Assembly (NCBI GenBank): GCA_041908065.1
Contig: JAYRGC010000066.1
Location: 1-52,750, forward strand
From: JAYRGC01 sp041908065
Lineage (GTDB): Bacteria; Pseudomonadota; Alphaproteobacteria; UBA9219
Direction of reading: 5' to 3'
Length of the DNA: 52,750 bases
Below the pieces are notes generated by a model. That model was not told the DNA's origin. It did not search any database and worked only from the letters and a program-made list of their open reading frames with translations. Positions 6,985 to 15,917 of this stretch are shown here, in pieces. The stretch's first letter is position 1; each line of letters opens with the position of its first letter. The position numbers and the translations under genes were made by a program.

Positions 6985-9006
6985 TCACGAAAAGCTCTGC
7001 GGATCCATGTCCACGATTATCCGCAATGTTCGCGGCGGCGGCGGGATGGCGGCCAGCCAGCGTCTTATTATCTCCGGCAGATCAAAATTGCGGCGGCAAC
7101 GGATCATCATGCGGTGGCGCGTGCGCCCGCGCAGCACCGTCACCGGCGCGGGGGCTGGGCCTAGCACCCGCACGCCCTCATGCTGGGGGGCGAAAGAGGC
7201 CAGAACCTTCGCCGCCGTCGCCACTTGGTCGGCGTTAGAGCCGGACACGGTTATCGTCGCCATGCGGCTGAAGGGCGGAAGGAAATACAACTCCCTCTCC
7301 TGCATCTCGGCTTTTATGAAGCCGTCGCGGTCGCCGTCTTTTATCGCCCTCATAACCGGATGATCGGGGGCGGTGGTTTGCAATAAAACCCTTCCCATAG
7401 CGCCCTCCCTTCCGCTGCGCCCCGCCACCTGCTGCAGCAACTGGAACGTGCGTTCGCTGGCGCGGGGATCGGCCCCGTAAAGACCGAGATCCGCGTCCAC
7501 CACTCCCACCGCGGCCAGTCGCGGAAAGTGGTAGCCCTTGGCCATTATCTGGGTTCCTATCAGGATGTCGATGTCGTCGCCCTTCATCAGGTCGACCAGC
7601 TCCTGCGCCGCTTGCGGTCCGGTCAAAGTGTCGCTGGCCGCCACCATGGATCGCGCCTCGGGGAATCGCTGTTTCACCTCCTCTAAAATCCGCTCGATGC
7701 CCGGGCCGCAGGCGGCCATCGCCCCATCGGCTCCGCACGACGGGCAAAGCGTCGGAATCCTTTCGGCGTGTCCGCAATAGTGGCAATGCAGACGACCCGT
7801 GCGCTTGTGCTCGATCAGCCAACTGGTGCAATTGGGGCATTGCATCCGGTGTCCGCACGGACGGCACAGCGTCAGCGGCGCGTAGCCGCGGCGGTTGAGG
7901 AACAACAGCGATTGCTTGCCGTCGGCCTTGGCCTGCCTCAGCGCGGCCAAAAGCGGCGCGCTGAGGAATTGCTGCGGAGCCAAGGTTTCGCGCCTCATGT
8001 CCACCAACTCGATATAAGGCATCTCCGCCCCGCCATAGCGTTTACGCATGACGGCGTGGGCGTATTTTCCGGAATTGACGTTGTTGACGCTCTCCAGCGA
8101 CGGAGTGGCCGAAGCCAGCACGACAGGAATGTTGCCCATCCGCGCCCGCACCACGGCCATGTCGCGGCCATGATAGATTACGCCCTCCTCCTGCTTGTAT
8201 GCTCCCTCGTGCTCCTCGTCGACCACGATGACGCCGAGATCGGCATAGGGCAGGAAAAGCGCAGACCGCGCCCCCAGCACGAAACGCGCTTGGCCGTCTA
8301 CGATGCCGTTCCAGTGCAGGCGGCGTTGCCGGTCCGTCAGCTCGGAGTGCCACGCCACAGGCCGCGCCCCGAACCGCGCCGTCAGGCGATCGATAAGGGC
8401 GGCGGTCATGGCTATTTCCGGCAACAGCACCAAAGCCTGCCGCCCCTGCCGCAAGGCTTCGGCCACAGCTTCGGCGTACACCTCCGTCTTGCCGGATCCC
8501 GTCACTCCGTCCAAAAGCGTGACGGAAAAACCGCGCCGTCTTACCTTGTCCACCAGCATGGCGGCAGCGGCGGCCTGCTCGACGGCGAGCTTTGGCGGCA
8601 AATGGTCGGGATCCGGCGGCGGCGGCAAGCGCGCTCCGCGAGTTTTTGGATCGCCTGCGGGGCGGGAATCGCCATCTTTGGCAAGCTGGAGCTTGCCGCC
8701 CAAAACCATCTTCAGAACCTGCCCCTTGGGCGCGAGAGTATAGGCCGACACCCAATCGACGAACCTCCGCGACACCGGAGACAATGGAGACACGTCGATT
8801 ATCCGGTTAATCTTTTTGAGTTTTTGCCGCTCGATTTCTCCGCCGCCTTTTCCCCATACCACTCCGAATACGCGGCGATTGGCTAACGGAACCTCGACAA
8901 CGGAACCTTCTGGCAAAATAGCGTCGTCGGGTGCTAGATAGTCGTAGCCATCGCCCACCGGAAGCGGCAATATGACCCTGACGGTGGATGCGTCGCTGTC
9001 TGTCAT
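6985..9006 (-). CDS. priA: Primosomal protein N' (replication restart helicase PriA)
   Basis: PriA recognises stalled forks and D-loops and reloads the replisome. The 673-residue protein shows Walker A TGSGKTEV near residue 168, the DEEH box of superfamily 2 helicases near residue 264, and a cysteine-rich zinc-binding region at about 380-425 with four CxxC pairs (CRPCGH, CPNC, CHYCGH, CPSCGA). This insertion inside the helicase core is diagnostic of PriA. The N-terminal DNA-binding domain begins VRVILPLPVGDGYDY. It is divergent from the transaldolase gene, a neighbourhood common in alphaproteobacteria. Confidence 0.97.
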   Translation of the reverse strand: MTDSDASTVRVILPLPVGDGYDYLAPDDAILPEGSVVEVPLANRRVFGVVWGKGGGEIERQKLKKINRIIDVSPLSPVSRRFVDWVSAYTLAPKGQVLKMVLGGKLQLAKDGDSRPAGDPKTRGARLPPPPDPDHLPPKLAVEQAAAAAMLVDKVRRRGFSVTLLDGVTGSGKTEVYAEAVAEALRQGRQALVLLPEIAMTAALIDRLTARFGARPVAWHSELTDRQRRLHWNGIVDGQARFVLGARSALFLPYADLGVIVVDEEHEGAYKQEEGVIYHGRDMAVVRARMGNIPVVLASATPSLESVNNVNSGKYAHAVMRKRYGGAEMPYIELVDMRRETLAPQQFLSAPLLAALRQAKADGKQSLLFLNRRGYAPLTLCRPCGHRMQCPNCTSWLIEHKRTGRLHCHYCGHAERIPTLCPSCGADGAMAACGPGIERILEEVKQRFPEARSMVAASDTLTGPQAAQELVDLMKGDDIDILIGTQIMAKGYHFPRLAAVGVVDADLGLYGADPRASERTFQLLQQVAGRSGREGAMGRVLLQTTAPDHPVMRAIKDGDRDGFIKAEMQERELYFLPPFSRMATITVSGSNADQVATAAKVLASFAPQHEGVRVLGPAPAPVTVLRGRTRHRMMIRCRRNFDLPEIIRRWLAAIPPPPRTLRIIVDMDPQSFS

Positions 9007-9047
9007 CTGTATTTCCGTGTCAACGCGATAAAAAGGGTAAGCGCGCC

Positions 9048-9749
9048 ATGAAGTTCTTCGTAGATACCGCCGATCTCTCCGAGATCAAAGATCTGGCCGC
9101 GACCGGAATGCTGGACGGCGTCACCACCAACCCCTCGCTGGTCGCCAAATCCGGCCACTCCGATTTCGTGTCGCTGATCCGCGAAATCGCCGCCGTAGTC
9201 TCCGGCCCCGTCAGCGCGGAGGTCGCAGCCACCGATTATGACACTATGTTGGCCGAAGGCCAGTATCTCGCCAAAATCGCCCGCAACGTGGCGGTTAAAG
9301 TTCCCCTTACTCCGGCGGGGCTGAAAGTCTGCCGCGCTTTGTCCAAACAAGGCACGATGGTCAACGTGACGCTGTGCTTTTCGGCGGCGCAGGCGATATT
9401 GGCCGCCAAGGCCGGAGCGACTTTCGTTTCCCCGTTCGTCGGACGATTGGACGACGTGGGAGAAAACGGCCTGAACCTCATTTCCGACATTTGCGCCATC
9501 TACGCCGCCCAGCCCGATTTCACCACCGAAGTGCTGGTGGCCTCGGTGCGCAACCCCATCCACGTCGTGGAAGCGGCCAAAATGGGGGCGCACGTCGCCA
9601 CCATACCTCCGGCCACCATCAGGCAAATGTATAATCACCCGCTCACAGAAAAAGGACTGGCGCAATTCGTCGCCGACTGGCAAAAGACCGGACAGAAGAT
9701 TCCCACCGCGGAAAACATCCAACCCTTCAAGTCTCACACAGGCAACTAA
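9048..9749 (+). CDS. tal: Transaldolase, fructose-6-phosphate aldolase-type
   Basis: A 233-residue member of the short transaldolase subfamily, acting in the non-oxidative pentose phosphate pathway (transfer of dihydroxyacetone between sugar phosphates) or as a fructose-6-phosphate aldolase. MKFFVDTADLSEI opens the barrel; the Schiff-base lysine is Lys84 in VAVKVPLT, and VTLCFSAAQA and FVSPFVGRLDD follow. The upstream frame from 8988 overlaps priA's start and is not used; ATG 9048 has an AGGG-type site upstream. The subfamily cannot be split between transaldolase and aldolase activity from these motifs. Next in order are the DUF484 gene and xerC. Confidence 0.93.
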   Translation: MKFFVDTADLSEIKDLAATGMLDGVTTNPSLVAKSGHSDFVSLIREIAAVVSGPVSAEVAATDYDTMLAEGQYLAKIARNVAVKVPLTPAGLKVCRALSKQGTMVNVTLCFSAAQAILAAKAGATFVSPFVGRLDDVGENGLNLISDICAIYAAQPDFTTEVLVASVRNPIHVVEAAKMGAHVATIPPATIRQMYNHPLTEKGLAQFVADWQKTGQKIPTAENIQPFKSHTGN

Positions 9750-9771
9750 CGCGGGCAAACAAGAGGTCGCC

Positions 9772-10479
9772 ATGGCCAGCGCGTTCCATTCAGCTTCTGA
9801 AAACGCGGCTCTCAAGCCGGAGGACGTGCGCGGCTATTTGCTGGAGCACCCCGATTTCTTCGGCGACAACGGAGATATCCTGTCCGAGATAGTTCCGCCA
9901 GAACAAAGACGCGGCGACGGGGTGGAAGATTTCCAGCGTTACATGCTGACGCGGCTGCAGGGGCATTTATCGTCGATTCGCGGGGAAAACGACGATCTGA
10001 CGCAGTTGATGCAAGAACACCTGCAATGCCAGAACCGCATCAACGCGGCGGTTTTGGCATTGCTGGACGCCAAGGACTTCGAATCCACTCTGGCGTTCAT
10101 CTCCAACGACATGGCCAATGTGCTGGACAACGAGGCCGTGGCCTTGTTCGTCGAATCCGGCGGCTTGTTGGCCACGGGAAACTATGGCGGAGCTATGGTG
10201 GTCGAAGACGGCTTCGTCGAAAAATGGATGGACGGGCGCGACGTGCGCCTCGATGAACAACCCTCGCCGGAGCCCGATCTGTTCGGAGAGGCGGCCGGAG
10301 CCGTAAACTCGCGCGCGCTCGCCCGCCTGTGCTTTTCCGACGGCGGCGCGCCCTATGGAATGCTCGCGCTCGGCCACTGCGATCCCTCGCGCTACGCCAC
10401 CTGCATCGCCACCGAACAGGTCGAGTTCCTGTCGGCGGTGGTGGAACGCTGCCTGAGAAAATGGCTGGGAAATCCCTGA
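9772..10479 (+). CDS. DUF484 family protein
   Basis: A 235-residue protein with the DUF484 layout: an N-terminal segment with VRGYLLEHPDFFGDN at 18-32, a helical linker (RLQGHLSSIRGENDDL), and a C-terminal GAF-like domain. In many proteobacteria DUF484 lies directly upstream of xerC, as here, where it overlaps the probable xerC start by 19 bases. Its biochemical role is not established. An AGAGGT site precedes the ATG. Confidence 0.9.
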   Translation: MASAFHSASENAALKPEDVRGYLLEHPDFFGDNGDILSEIVPPEQRRGDGVEDFQRYMLTRLQGHLSSIRGENDDLTQLMQEHLQCQNRINAAVLALLDAKDFESTLAFISNDMANVLDNEAVALFVESGGLLATGNYGGAMVVEDGFVEKWMDGRDVRLDEQPSPEPDLFGEAAGAVNSRALARLCFSDGGAPYGMLALGHCDPSRYATCIATEQVEFLSAVVERCLRKWLGNP

Positions 10480-11453
10480 AACAACAACCGGCATCCCGTT
10501 GCGGATTTTCCCCGCTTCTTCCGATGAACGGGGAGCTGCGCGAGGCGGCGGAAAGATGGCTGAATTGGCTAGACGAAGAGCGGCGTTCCGCCCGCCGCAC
10601 CGTCGAAGCCTATCGCTCCGACATCGACGGGTTTCTGCGTTTCGTGGCCGGCCACATCGGGAAAACGCCATCCCTTGCCGTTTTATCGTCGCTGTCTTTG
10701 TCGGATTTCCGCGCTTGGCTGGCGCATGAGGCGGGGCGCGGACAGGACGCGGCTTCTCGCGCTCGCGCCGCCTCGGCGGTGCGCGGCCTGTTCCGTTGGC
10801 TGGATCGGAACGAAATAGCCCACAATCCCGCCATCGGATTGCTGCGCTCGCCCAAGCTGGCGCGTCGGTTGCCGCGTCCGGTCACGGAAAAGAACGCGGA
10901 CGACCTCATCGCCGAGGCCGAAAGCGAACCCGAAACGGAATGGATCCGCAGGCGCGACGCGGCGTTGCTGACGCTGCTTTACGGCGGAGGCTTGCGGTTG
11001 GGCGAAGCGTTGTCCCTGAACCACCGCGACATCGCCGGACGCGAGACGATAACCGTGTCCGGCAAAGGCCAAAAGCAACGGATAGTGCCGATATTGCCGG
11101 AGGTGCGCCGCGCCGTCGACGGTTATCTCGCCGCCTGCCCGTGGCCGACAAAAGACGACGACGGTAAACGCCCGCTGTTTTTGGGAGCGAGAGGGGGGCG
11201 GCTTAATCCGGCGGTAGCCGAACGCCAGATGCGGAAGCTGCGGCGCGGCTTGGGATTGCCTGAAACCGCCACGCCTCACGCGTTGCGCCACAGCTTCGCC
11301 ACCCATATGCTGGCGGACGGAGCGGATCTGCGCGCGCTGCAGGAATTGTTGGGGCATAGCTCGCTTTCCACCACCCAGTTGTACACTAAGATAGAGGATG
11401 CGGGATTGGCGAACACCTATCGCGCCGCCCATCCGCGGGCGAAAAGGGGATAG
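10461..11453 (+). CDS. xerC: Tyrosine recombinase XerC
   Basis: XerC pairs with XerD at dif sites to resolve chromosome dimers at division. The catalytic set of tyrosine recombinases is complete: Arg in GGGLRLGEAL, Lys in SGKGQKQR, HxxR in HALRHSFATH, His in LGHSS, and the nucleophile Tyr in TQLYTKI. The N-terminal SAM-like core-binding domain runs from about residue 22 to 110. I use the overlapping ATG 10461 (330 residues); ATG 10524 would give 309 residues, nearer the family norm, and is a real alternative. The XerC rather than XerD name rests on the DUF484 neighbour. Confidence 0.92.
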   Translation: MAGKSLKQQPASRCGFSPLLPMNGELREAAERWLNWLDEERRSARRTVEAYRSDIDGFLRFVAGHIGKTPSLAVLSSLSLSDFRAWLAHEAGRGQDAASRARAASAVRGLFRWLDRNEIAHNPAIGLLRSPKLARRLPRPVTEKNADDLIAEAESEPETEWIRRRDAALLTLLYGGGLRLGEALSLNHRDIAGRETITVSGKGQKQRIVPILPEVRRAVDGYLAACPWPTKDDDGKRPLFLGARGGRLNPAVAERQMRKLRRGLGLPETATPHALRHSFATHMLADGADLRALQELLGHSSLSTTQLYTKIEDAGLANTYRAAHPRAKRG

Positions 11454-11491
11454 TGTGACATCACTATAATTCAACAGGTTAGGAAATTCTT

Positions 11492-11812
11492 ATGGAAACG
11501 CTATTCAACGATCTGGCAGCTTGGCTTTCCTCGCAAATGACGCTGTGGGTGGCCATAGGGCTGTTCGGGCAAACCCTGTTCATGATGCGCTTTCTTTGCC
11601 AGTGGATAAGCAGCGAACGCGCCGGAGAAAGCGTGGTTCCGGAAGTCTTTTGGTACTTGAGCCTCGGCGGCGGGCTTATCGTGCTGGCCTACGCCATCCA
11701 TCAACGCGATCTGGTGTTCATCATCAGCCAAGGTCTGGGATCGTTCATATACCTTCGCAACATCCAGCTTATTTGGAGAAAACGCAGGCGCGGCCATGTC
11801 GTCGGCTTGTGA
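11492..11812 (+). CDS. Lipid-A-disaccharide synthase N-terminal domain (LABN) protein
   Basis: A 106-residue membrane protein of the LABN family, with about three hydrophobic segments and the recognisable WISSERAGESVVPEVFWYLS motif around residues 38-57. These small proteins are often found near glycosyltransferase family 39 and PAP2 genes involved in lipid A or undecaprenyl-linked sugar metabolism. That fits the downstream genes at 12480 and 14230. The exact function is not established. AGGA before ATG 11492 supports the start. Confidence 0.85.
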   Translation: METLFNDLAAWLSSQMTLWVAIGLFGQTLFMMRFLCQWISSERAGESVVPEVFWYLSLGGGLIVLAYAIHQRDLVFIISQGLGSFIYLRNIQLIWRKRRRGHVVGL

Positions 11813-11842
11813 CGCCGGACGGCGATATGCTACAATGGTCGG

Positions 11843-12055
11843 ATGGAAGACGACCATCGCTTTCAGTTTCAGAAGTTTTCCCGCCTTGACGACATGAAGG
11901 CGGCGGAATACGCCTATTGGCAAGGCAGGCCGCCATGGGAGAAAATGCGCGCGGTGGCCGAGCTTACCTTGGCGGCATACGCGTTGAAGGGAACTCCTGC
12001 AGATGCTTCGGGACTTCGAAGATCTTTTGTCCGCGTTAAACGAGGCGGGGGCTAA
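11843..12055 (+). CDS. Small protein overlapping nucleotidyltransferase, possible partner
   Basis: A 70-residue basic-ended protein starting MEDDHRFQFQKFSRLDDMKA, with a central segment AYWQGRPPWEKMRAVAELTL. I recall similar short proteins upstream of nucleotidyltransferase-fold genes in other proteobacteria, but cannot name the family. Its 3' end overlaps the next gene by 53 bases in a different frame, an unusually long overlap that implies linked translation. The ribosome binding site is weak. It may be the partner or antitoxin of the downstream gene. Confidence 0.6.
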   Translation: MEDDHRFQFQKFSRLDDMKAAEYAYWQGRPPWEKMRAVAELTLAAYALKGTPADASGLRRSFVRVKRGGG

Positions 12056-12458
12056 ATACCTCGTCATAGGCGGATATGCGGTTTCTTTGCACGCGCAACC
12101 GCGAGCCACAAAGGACCTCGACATCTTCATCAAAGCCAGTCCCGATAACGCCATGGCCGTTTATTCGGCCTTGATCAAATTCGGCGCGCCGGTTGCCGGT
12201 TTGAATGAAAAAGACTTAATCGAGAAAGACGCGTTTTTCCGCATGGGGTGTCCGCCCACGATGATCGACATACTTCCGAATGTGGTCGGCATCGATTTCG
12301 ACTCCGCTTGGTCGAAACGGGTGATGGTATCGATCAATGAATCGGAGGGGATTACGGTTCCGTTTATATCATGCGAGGATTTGATCGCATCCAAACTGGC
12401 GTCAGGTCGTCCTCAGGACTTGGCGGATGTCGATGCGCTGCGAAAATCCGGCAAGTAA
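12003..12458 (+). CDS. Nucleotidyltransferase-fold protein (DUF6036-like)
   Basis: A 151-residue protein with a minimal nucleotidyltransferase fold. The motif GGYAV at 23-27 and the acidic pair in ATKDLDIFI near residue 40 match the G-[GS]-x(n)-D-x-[DE] active site seen in MNT, AbiEii-like and DUF6036 proteins. The C-terminus has FISCEDLIASKLASGRPQDLADVDAL, the metal-domain helix typical of this group. Such proteins often act as toxin or antitoxin by nucleotidylating targets. The 70-residue gene overlapping its 5' end could be the partner. A GGGA site lies about 10 bases before ATG 12003. Confidence 0.82.
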   Translation: MLRDFEDLLSALNEAGAKYLVIGGYAVSLHAQPRATKDLDIFIKASPDNAMAVYSALIKFGAPVAGLNEKDLIEKDAFFRMGCPPTMIDILPNVVGIDFDSAWSKRVMVSINESEGITVPFISCEDLIASKLASGRPQDLADVDALRKSGK

Positions 12459-12479
12459 CGGTTAAAACGCGAAAACTAA

Positions 12480-14246
12480 ATGATTCCTCTTCTCCCTGAT
12501 TCTTCCCTTTTCGTTCCTCGCGGCTTTTTCTCGGGCGATGGAACGCGATTGACCTGGCGAGCGTATTTGACGCTGGGATTGCTGTGTCTGGCCTTGTTCC
12601 TGCCCGGGTTTTCGGCCATTCCTCCGGTCGACCGCGACGAGCCGCTGTTCGCGCAAGCGACGCGCCAAATGGTGGATGACGGCGATTACTTCGACATCCG
12701 CTTCCAAGACAGGCCGCGCTATCAAAAGCCCATCGGCATCTATTGGCTGCAAGCCGCCGCCTTGCGTCTGGCCGGCGAGGATAAAGCGGGGGAGATATGG
12801 GTCTACCGCCTGCCCTCGCTGGCCGGAGCGACTGCGGCGGTCGTTATGACCGCGGCAACGGGTTCCCTTTTGTTCGGACCGATGGCGGGGCTGTTGGCCG
12901 CGATTATGCTGGCGTCCTGCCTGCTGCTGAACGTGGAAGCGCGGCTGGCCAAGACCGACGCGGCGTTGCTGGCCTGCGCTATGTTCGCCTACTACGCCTT
13001 GGCCAAAGCCTATATGGGAGAAAAGCTCTCTTTCGGGCTGCGGCTTGCCTTCTGGACGGCGGAGGGAGCCGCGCTGTTGATCAAAGGCCCCGTGTTGTCG
13101 TTGATAACCGTGGCCACGTTGGCCGCGTTGCGGATAAAGCAGGGCAACCTCGAGTGGTTCGCCGCGCTGCGCCCGAAATCCGGCGCGGCGTGGACGCTGG
13201 CGATGGCGGCTCCGTGGTTCGTGACCATCGCCTTGCAAAGCGGCGGAGACTTCATCGCCGCTTCGGCCGGAAGCGATTTTCTAGCCAAAATCTGGCAGGG
13301 GCAAAATCGCGGGATAATACCGCCCGGGGCGCATATGGCGATGATGCTGCCGCTGTTGTTTCCGGCGTCGCTTCTGGTTTTGCTGGCCATTCCCGACACT
13401 TGGCGCGACCGCGACGATCGGGCGGTGGCCTTCTGTCTGGCTTGGTTGGTTCCGGCGTGGATAATGTTCGAGTTGCCGCTGACGAAACTTCCGCACTACA
13501 CGCTTCCCTTGTATCCGGCCTTGACGATGCTGGCCGCCCGCGCCGCCTTACGGGGTTTTCCGGCCTTGGCGGGAACGGAGGAAAGAAACGGCGGCGAGGA
13601 AATCCCGCGAACATGGACGCAAAGGTTTTTGCCCCCCCTCGCTTTCGGGGCGTGGTCGGCCACCGGAGCCGGACTGGCCGTGGCCGCCCTATCGTTGCCG
13701 ATAGCCTTGGGCGGAACGTGGAGAGCGGCCTCCCTTTCCATAGGCGTTGCCGTCATGATTATCATCCCCGCCGCCGCTTGGCTTTTGCTGAAAAGGCGGG
13801 CGGCGGACGCGGTAGTCGTCCTGTGCGCCGGAGCGATAATCGCGGCCGCGGGAACCTTCGGGCATCTGCTGCCCGCCACGGAGTCTTTATGGATGTCGCG
13901 GCGGATCGAACGCCTGGCGCAAAGCGTCAAGCCTTGCTCCAAACTGAAATTGGTGACAGCCTCGTACGCCGAACCCGGGTTGGTCTTTCTCGCCGGACGC
14001 TCCACTCTGTCGGAGATCAGCGGCCGCGCCGCCGCCGAGGATATGGCATGGGACAAATGCATCGTCGCGGCGGTGGACGATAAACGAAGGGACGATTTTC
14101 TGGACACTTCGCGCCTGTTGGGACAACATTCGCTCGAAGTGGCGCGGCTTGGAGGCTTTAGCCTCGGCAAAATGCGCGGCAAGGAATTGACGTTTTATGT
14201 ATCCTCGAACAAGCGAACGGAGAAATCTGATGAAGGGAAGAAATAG
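12480..14246 (+). CDS. Glycosyltransferase family 39 membrane protein (ArnT/PMT-like)
   Basis: A 588-residue polytopic inner-membrane protein with about a dozen hydrophobic segments and a periplasmic C-terminal part from about residue 470. The first periplasmic loop carries DRDEPLFAQATRQM with the acidic DE pair expected of GT39 polyprenyl-phosphate sugar transferases; KPIGIYWLQ follows. ArnT, the best-known member, adds aminoarabinose to lipid A, but the acceptor here is unknown. The stop overlaps the start of the PAP2 phosphatase gene by 17 bases, consistent with a shared lipid-carrier role. No clear ribosome binding site is visible at the start. Confidence 0.88.
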   Translation: MIPLLPDSSLFVPRGFFSGDGTRLTWRAYLTLGLLCLALFLPGFSAIPPVDRDEPLFAQATRQMVDDGDYFDIRFQDRPRYQKPIGIYWLQAAALRLAGEDKAGEIWVYRLPSLAGATAAVVMTAATGSLLFGPMAGLLAAIMLASCLLLNVEARLAKTDAALLACAMFAYYALAKAYMGEKLSFGLRLAFWTAEGAALLIKGPVLSLITVATLAALRIKQGNLEWFAALRPKSGAAWTLAMAAPWFVTIALQSGGDFIAASAGSDFLAKIWQGQNRGIIPPGAHMAMMLPLLFPASLLVLLAIPDTWRDRDDRAVAFCLAWLVPAWIMFELPLTKLPHYTLPLYPALTMLAARAALRGFPALAGTEERNGGEEIPRTWTQRFLPPLAFGAWSATGAGLAVAALSLPIALGGTWRAASLSIGVAVMIIIPAAAWLLLKRRAADAVVVLCAGAIIAAAGTFGHLLPATESLWMSRRIERLAQSVKPCSKLKLVTASYAEPGLVFLAGRSTLSEISGRAAAEDMAWDKCIVAAVDDKRRDDFLDTSRLLGQHSLEVARLGGFSLGKMRGKELTFYVSSNKRTEKSDEGKK

Positions 14247-14943
14247 CCGCAAAACCCAAAAACTTCTTTCCAAGTCAACGCTTATCCGGTGGACGCTCGG
14301 CGTCGCAGCGTTTTTAGGATTGGAATGCGCGCTTTTCCTATTCGTGGATCGTCCGGTTTCCCTGTGGTTCAGCGAACTCGGCGAGGCCAGCCCCGAAATA
14401 GTGTCCTTCTTCCGCGCCTATACCGACGTCGGCAAAGGCATCGTGTCGCTGGTTCCTTCGGCGTTGGGAGCGTTGGCCTGCTTCGTCTGGTGGCGCGTCC
14501 GCAAAGCCGAAGGCAAGAACGCAACCACGGCCTTGTTCGCCGCCCGCGCCTTTTCCTTCGTGTTCGCTGCGGTGGCTTTCTCCGGCATCGCCACCAAAAT
14601 TCTTAAAACCGCCATCGGGCGGGCGCGTCCCAAACTGCTCGAAGCCGACATCTACCAATTCAACCCCGTCACCTTCAAGCACGATTGGAACTCCATGCCT
14701 TCGGGACACAGCACCACCGCGTTCACCGTGGCCGCCGCGCTTTTTATCCTTTTTCCTAATTTGCGCGTCTTGTGGATTCTGCTGGGCATCGCTTTGGCCG
14801 CCAGCCGCGTGGTCATAAACGCGCATTACCTCTCCGACGTGGTGGCGGGAGCAGCAGTAGGAGCGCTTTCGTCCTACGTCGTCGCCGCAATCTTCATCCG
14901 GCAAAACTGGATGGCGGCGGGAACGCATAAAATCGGAAAATGA
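14230..14943 (+). CDS. PAP2-family membrane phosphatase
   Basis: A 237-residue membrane protein of the PAP2 (type 2 phosphatidic acid phosphatase) superfamily. All three catalytic motifs are present: KTAIGRARP, MPSGHST and SRVVINAHYLSDV. Members dephosphorylate undecaprenyl pyrophosphate, phosphatidylglycerophosphate or lipid A 1-phosphate on the outer face of the inner membrane. ATG 14230 is chosen because GGAG lies 7-8 bases upstream, while 14197 has none. It overlaps the GT39 gene before it and, by ATGA, the M28 peptidase after it. The substrate cannot be decided from sequence. Confidence 0.9.
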   Translation: MKGRNSRKTQKLLSKSTLIRWTLGVAAFLGLECALFLFVDRPVSLWFSELGEASPEIVSFFRAYTDVGKGIVSLVPSALGALACFVWWRVRKAEGKNATTALFAARAFSFVFAAVAFSGIATKILKTAIGRARPKLLEADIYQFNPVTFKHDWNSMPSGHSTTAFTVAAALFILFPNLRVLWILLGIALAASRVVINAHYLSDVVAGAAVGALSSYVVAAIFIRQNWMAAGTHKIGK

Positions 14944-15890
14944 ACCGCGCTTACCCTCTTCTGGCTCTGGCCGCAGTTTCCGCGCTCCTGCCCTCCACCG
15001 CGCAAGCGGCAGAGCCCGACATAGATGCGGTTTGGAACGGCGACAACGCCATGCGGCACGTCTCCCGCCTTGTAGGCTTCGGCCCGCGCTTCGTCGGAGC
15101 TGAAGGGCATAAAAAGGCTGCTGATTTCATAATTTCCTTTATGCGCGAATTGCCATCGACGGTCGTTGACGTTCAACCCGGCCACTATCACAAGGGAGGA
15201 AAGCCCGATGGCGAAAAAATGCCGTTGTTCAACATCATCGCCCGCTTCGATCCCGACAATCCCCGCCGCGTCATAGTGGCTACCCACTACGACAGCATAA
15301 TCCGCGCATGGAACGACAAGGAAAACCCCGAAGCCGAGATGCCCGGAGCCAATAACTCCGCATCCGGCGTCGCCGTGCTGCTGGAAACAGCTAGGGCATT
15401 GGCCATGGCCGACGTTCCGCCGCCCTTGGGGATAGATTTCCTTTTCTTCGACGCCGAGGAAGGATCGCTGTCTCTTGGCGCATCCGATCCCGATTGGTCG
15501 GCGATAGGCTCGGAATGGTACGCGAAACGCATCCGCTACGCCTATCCCGACAAACTGCCGGAAAAGGCGGTGGTTTTAGACATGGTGTGCGACAAGGATC
15601 TTTTGCTGAGGCCGGAGCCTAACTCGCTGAAAATGAAAAAAAGCCGCGAGGAAGCTGAGAAATTCTGGAAAGAGGGAAGTAAATTTTTTCCCCGCGCCTA
15701 TGACGCCAAACCCCTTCCCTATGGAATCGGCGACGATCACTTCGCGTTGTTGTCGAAAGGAATACCGGCGTTTCTGGTGATCGATTTCGATTACCGCTGG
15801 TACAACACCGCCCACGACACCCCCGACAAATGCTCCGCCGCAAGCCTAGAAGCGGTAGGGCGAACGCTGTTCAGGTATCTCTACCTGTAG
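14940..15890 (+). CDS. M28-family metallopeptidase-like protein (glutaminyl cyclase-like)
   Basis: A 316-residue exported protein: a signal peptide ends near AQAAEP (residue 24), then the M28 alpha/beta fold. Zinc-site motifs seen are ATHYDS, FFDAEEG, LDMVCD and a late DDHFALL. The bridging-ligand segment reads PGANNSASG, with Asn where the family normally has Asp (GANDxASG), so metal binding may be altered. Bacterial glutaminyl cyclases share this fold. The ATGA overlap with the PAP2 gene couples its translation to the envelope-lipid genes upstream. It converges with tolB. Confidence 0.85.
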   Translation: MNRAYPLLALAAVSALLPSTAQAAEPDIDAVWNGDNAMRHVSRLVGFGPRFVGAEGHKKAADFIISFMRELPSTVVDVQPGHYHKGGKPDGEKMPLFNIIARFDPDNPRRVIVATHYDSIIRAWNDKENPEAEMPGANNSASGVAVLLETARALAMADVPPPLGIDFLFFDAEEGSLSLGASDPDWSAIGSEWYAKRIRYAYPDKLPEKAVVLDMVCDKDLLLRPEPNSLKMKKSREEAEKFWKEGSKFFPRAYDAKPLPYGIGDDHFALLSKGIPAFLVIDFDYRWYNTAHDTPDKCSAASLEAVGRTLFRYLYL

Positions 15891-15917
15891 AGCGTATCGC
15901 CCTTTCCGCGAACCGCC

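Noticed and set aside
7768..8886. 372-residue frame antisense to priA
   Set aside because: His/Arg/Gln-rich shadow of the conserved helicase gene with no start signal.
12797..14083. 428-residue plus-strand frame inside the GT39 gene
   Set aside because: Arg/Gly-rich out-of-frame translation; the GT39 frame has membrane segments and conserved motifs.
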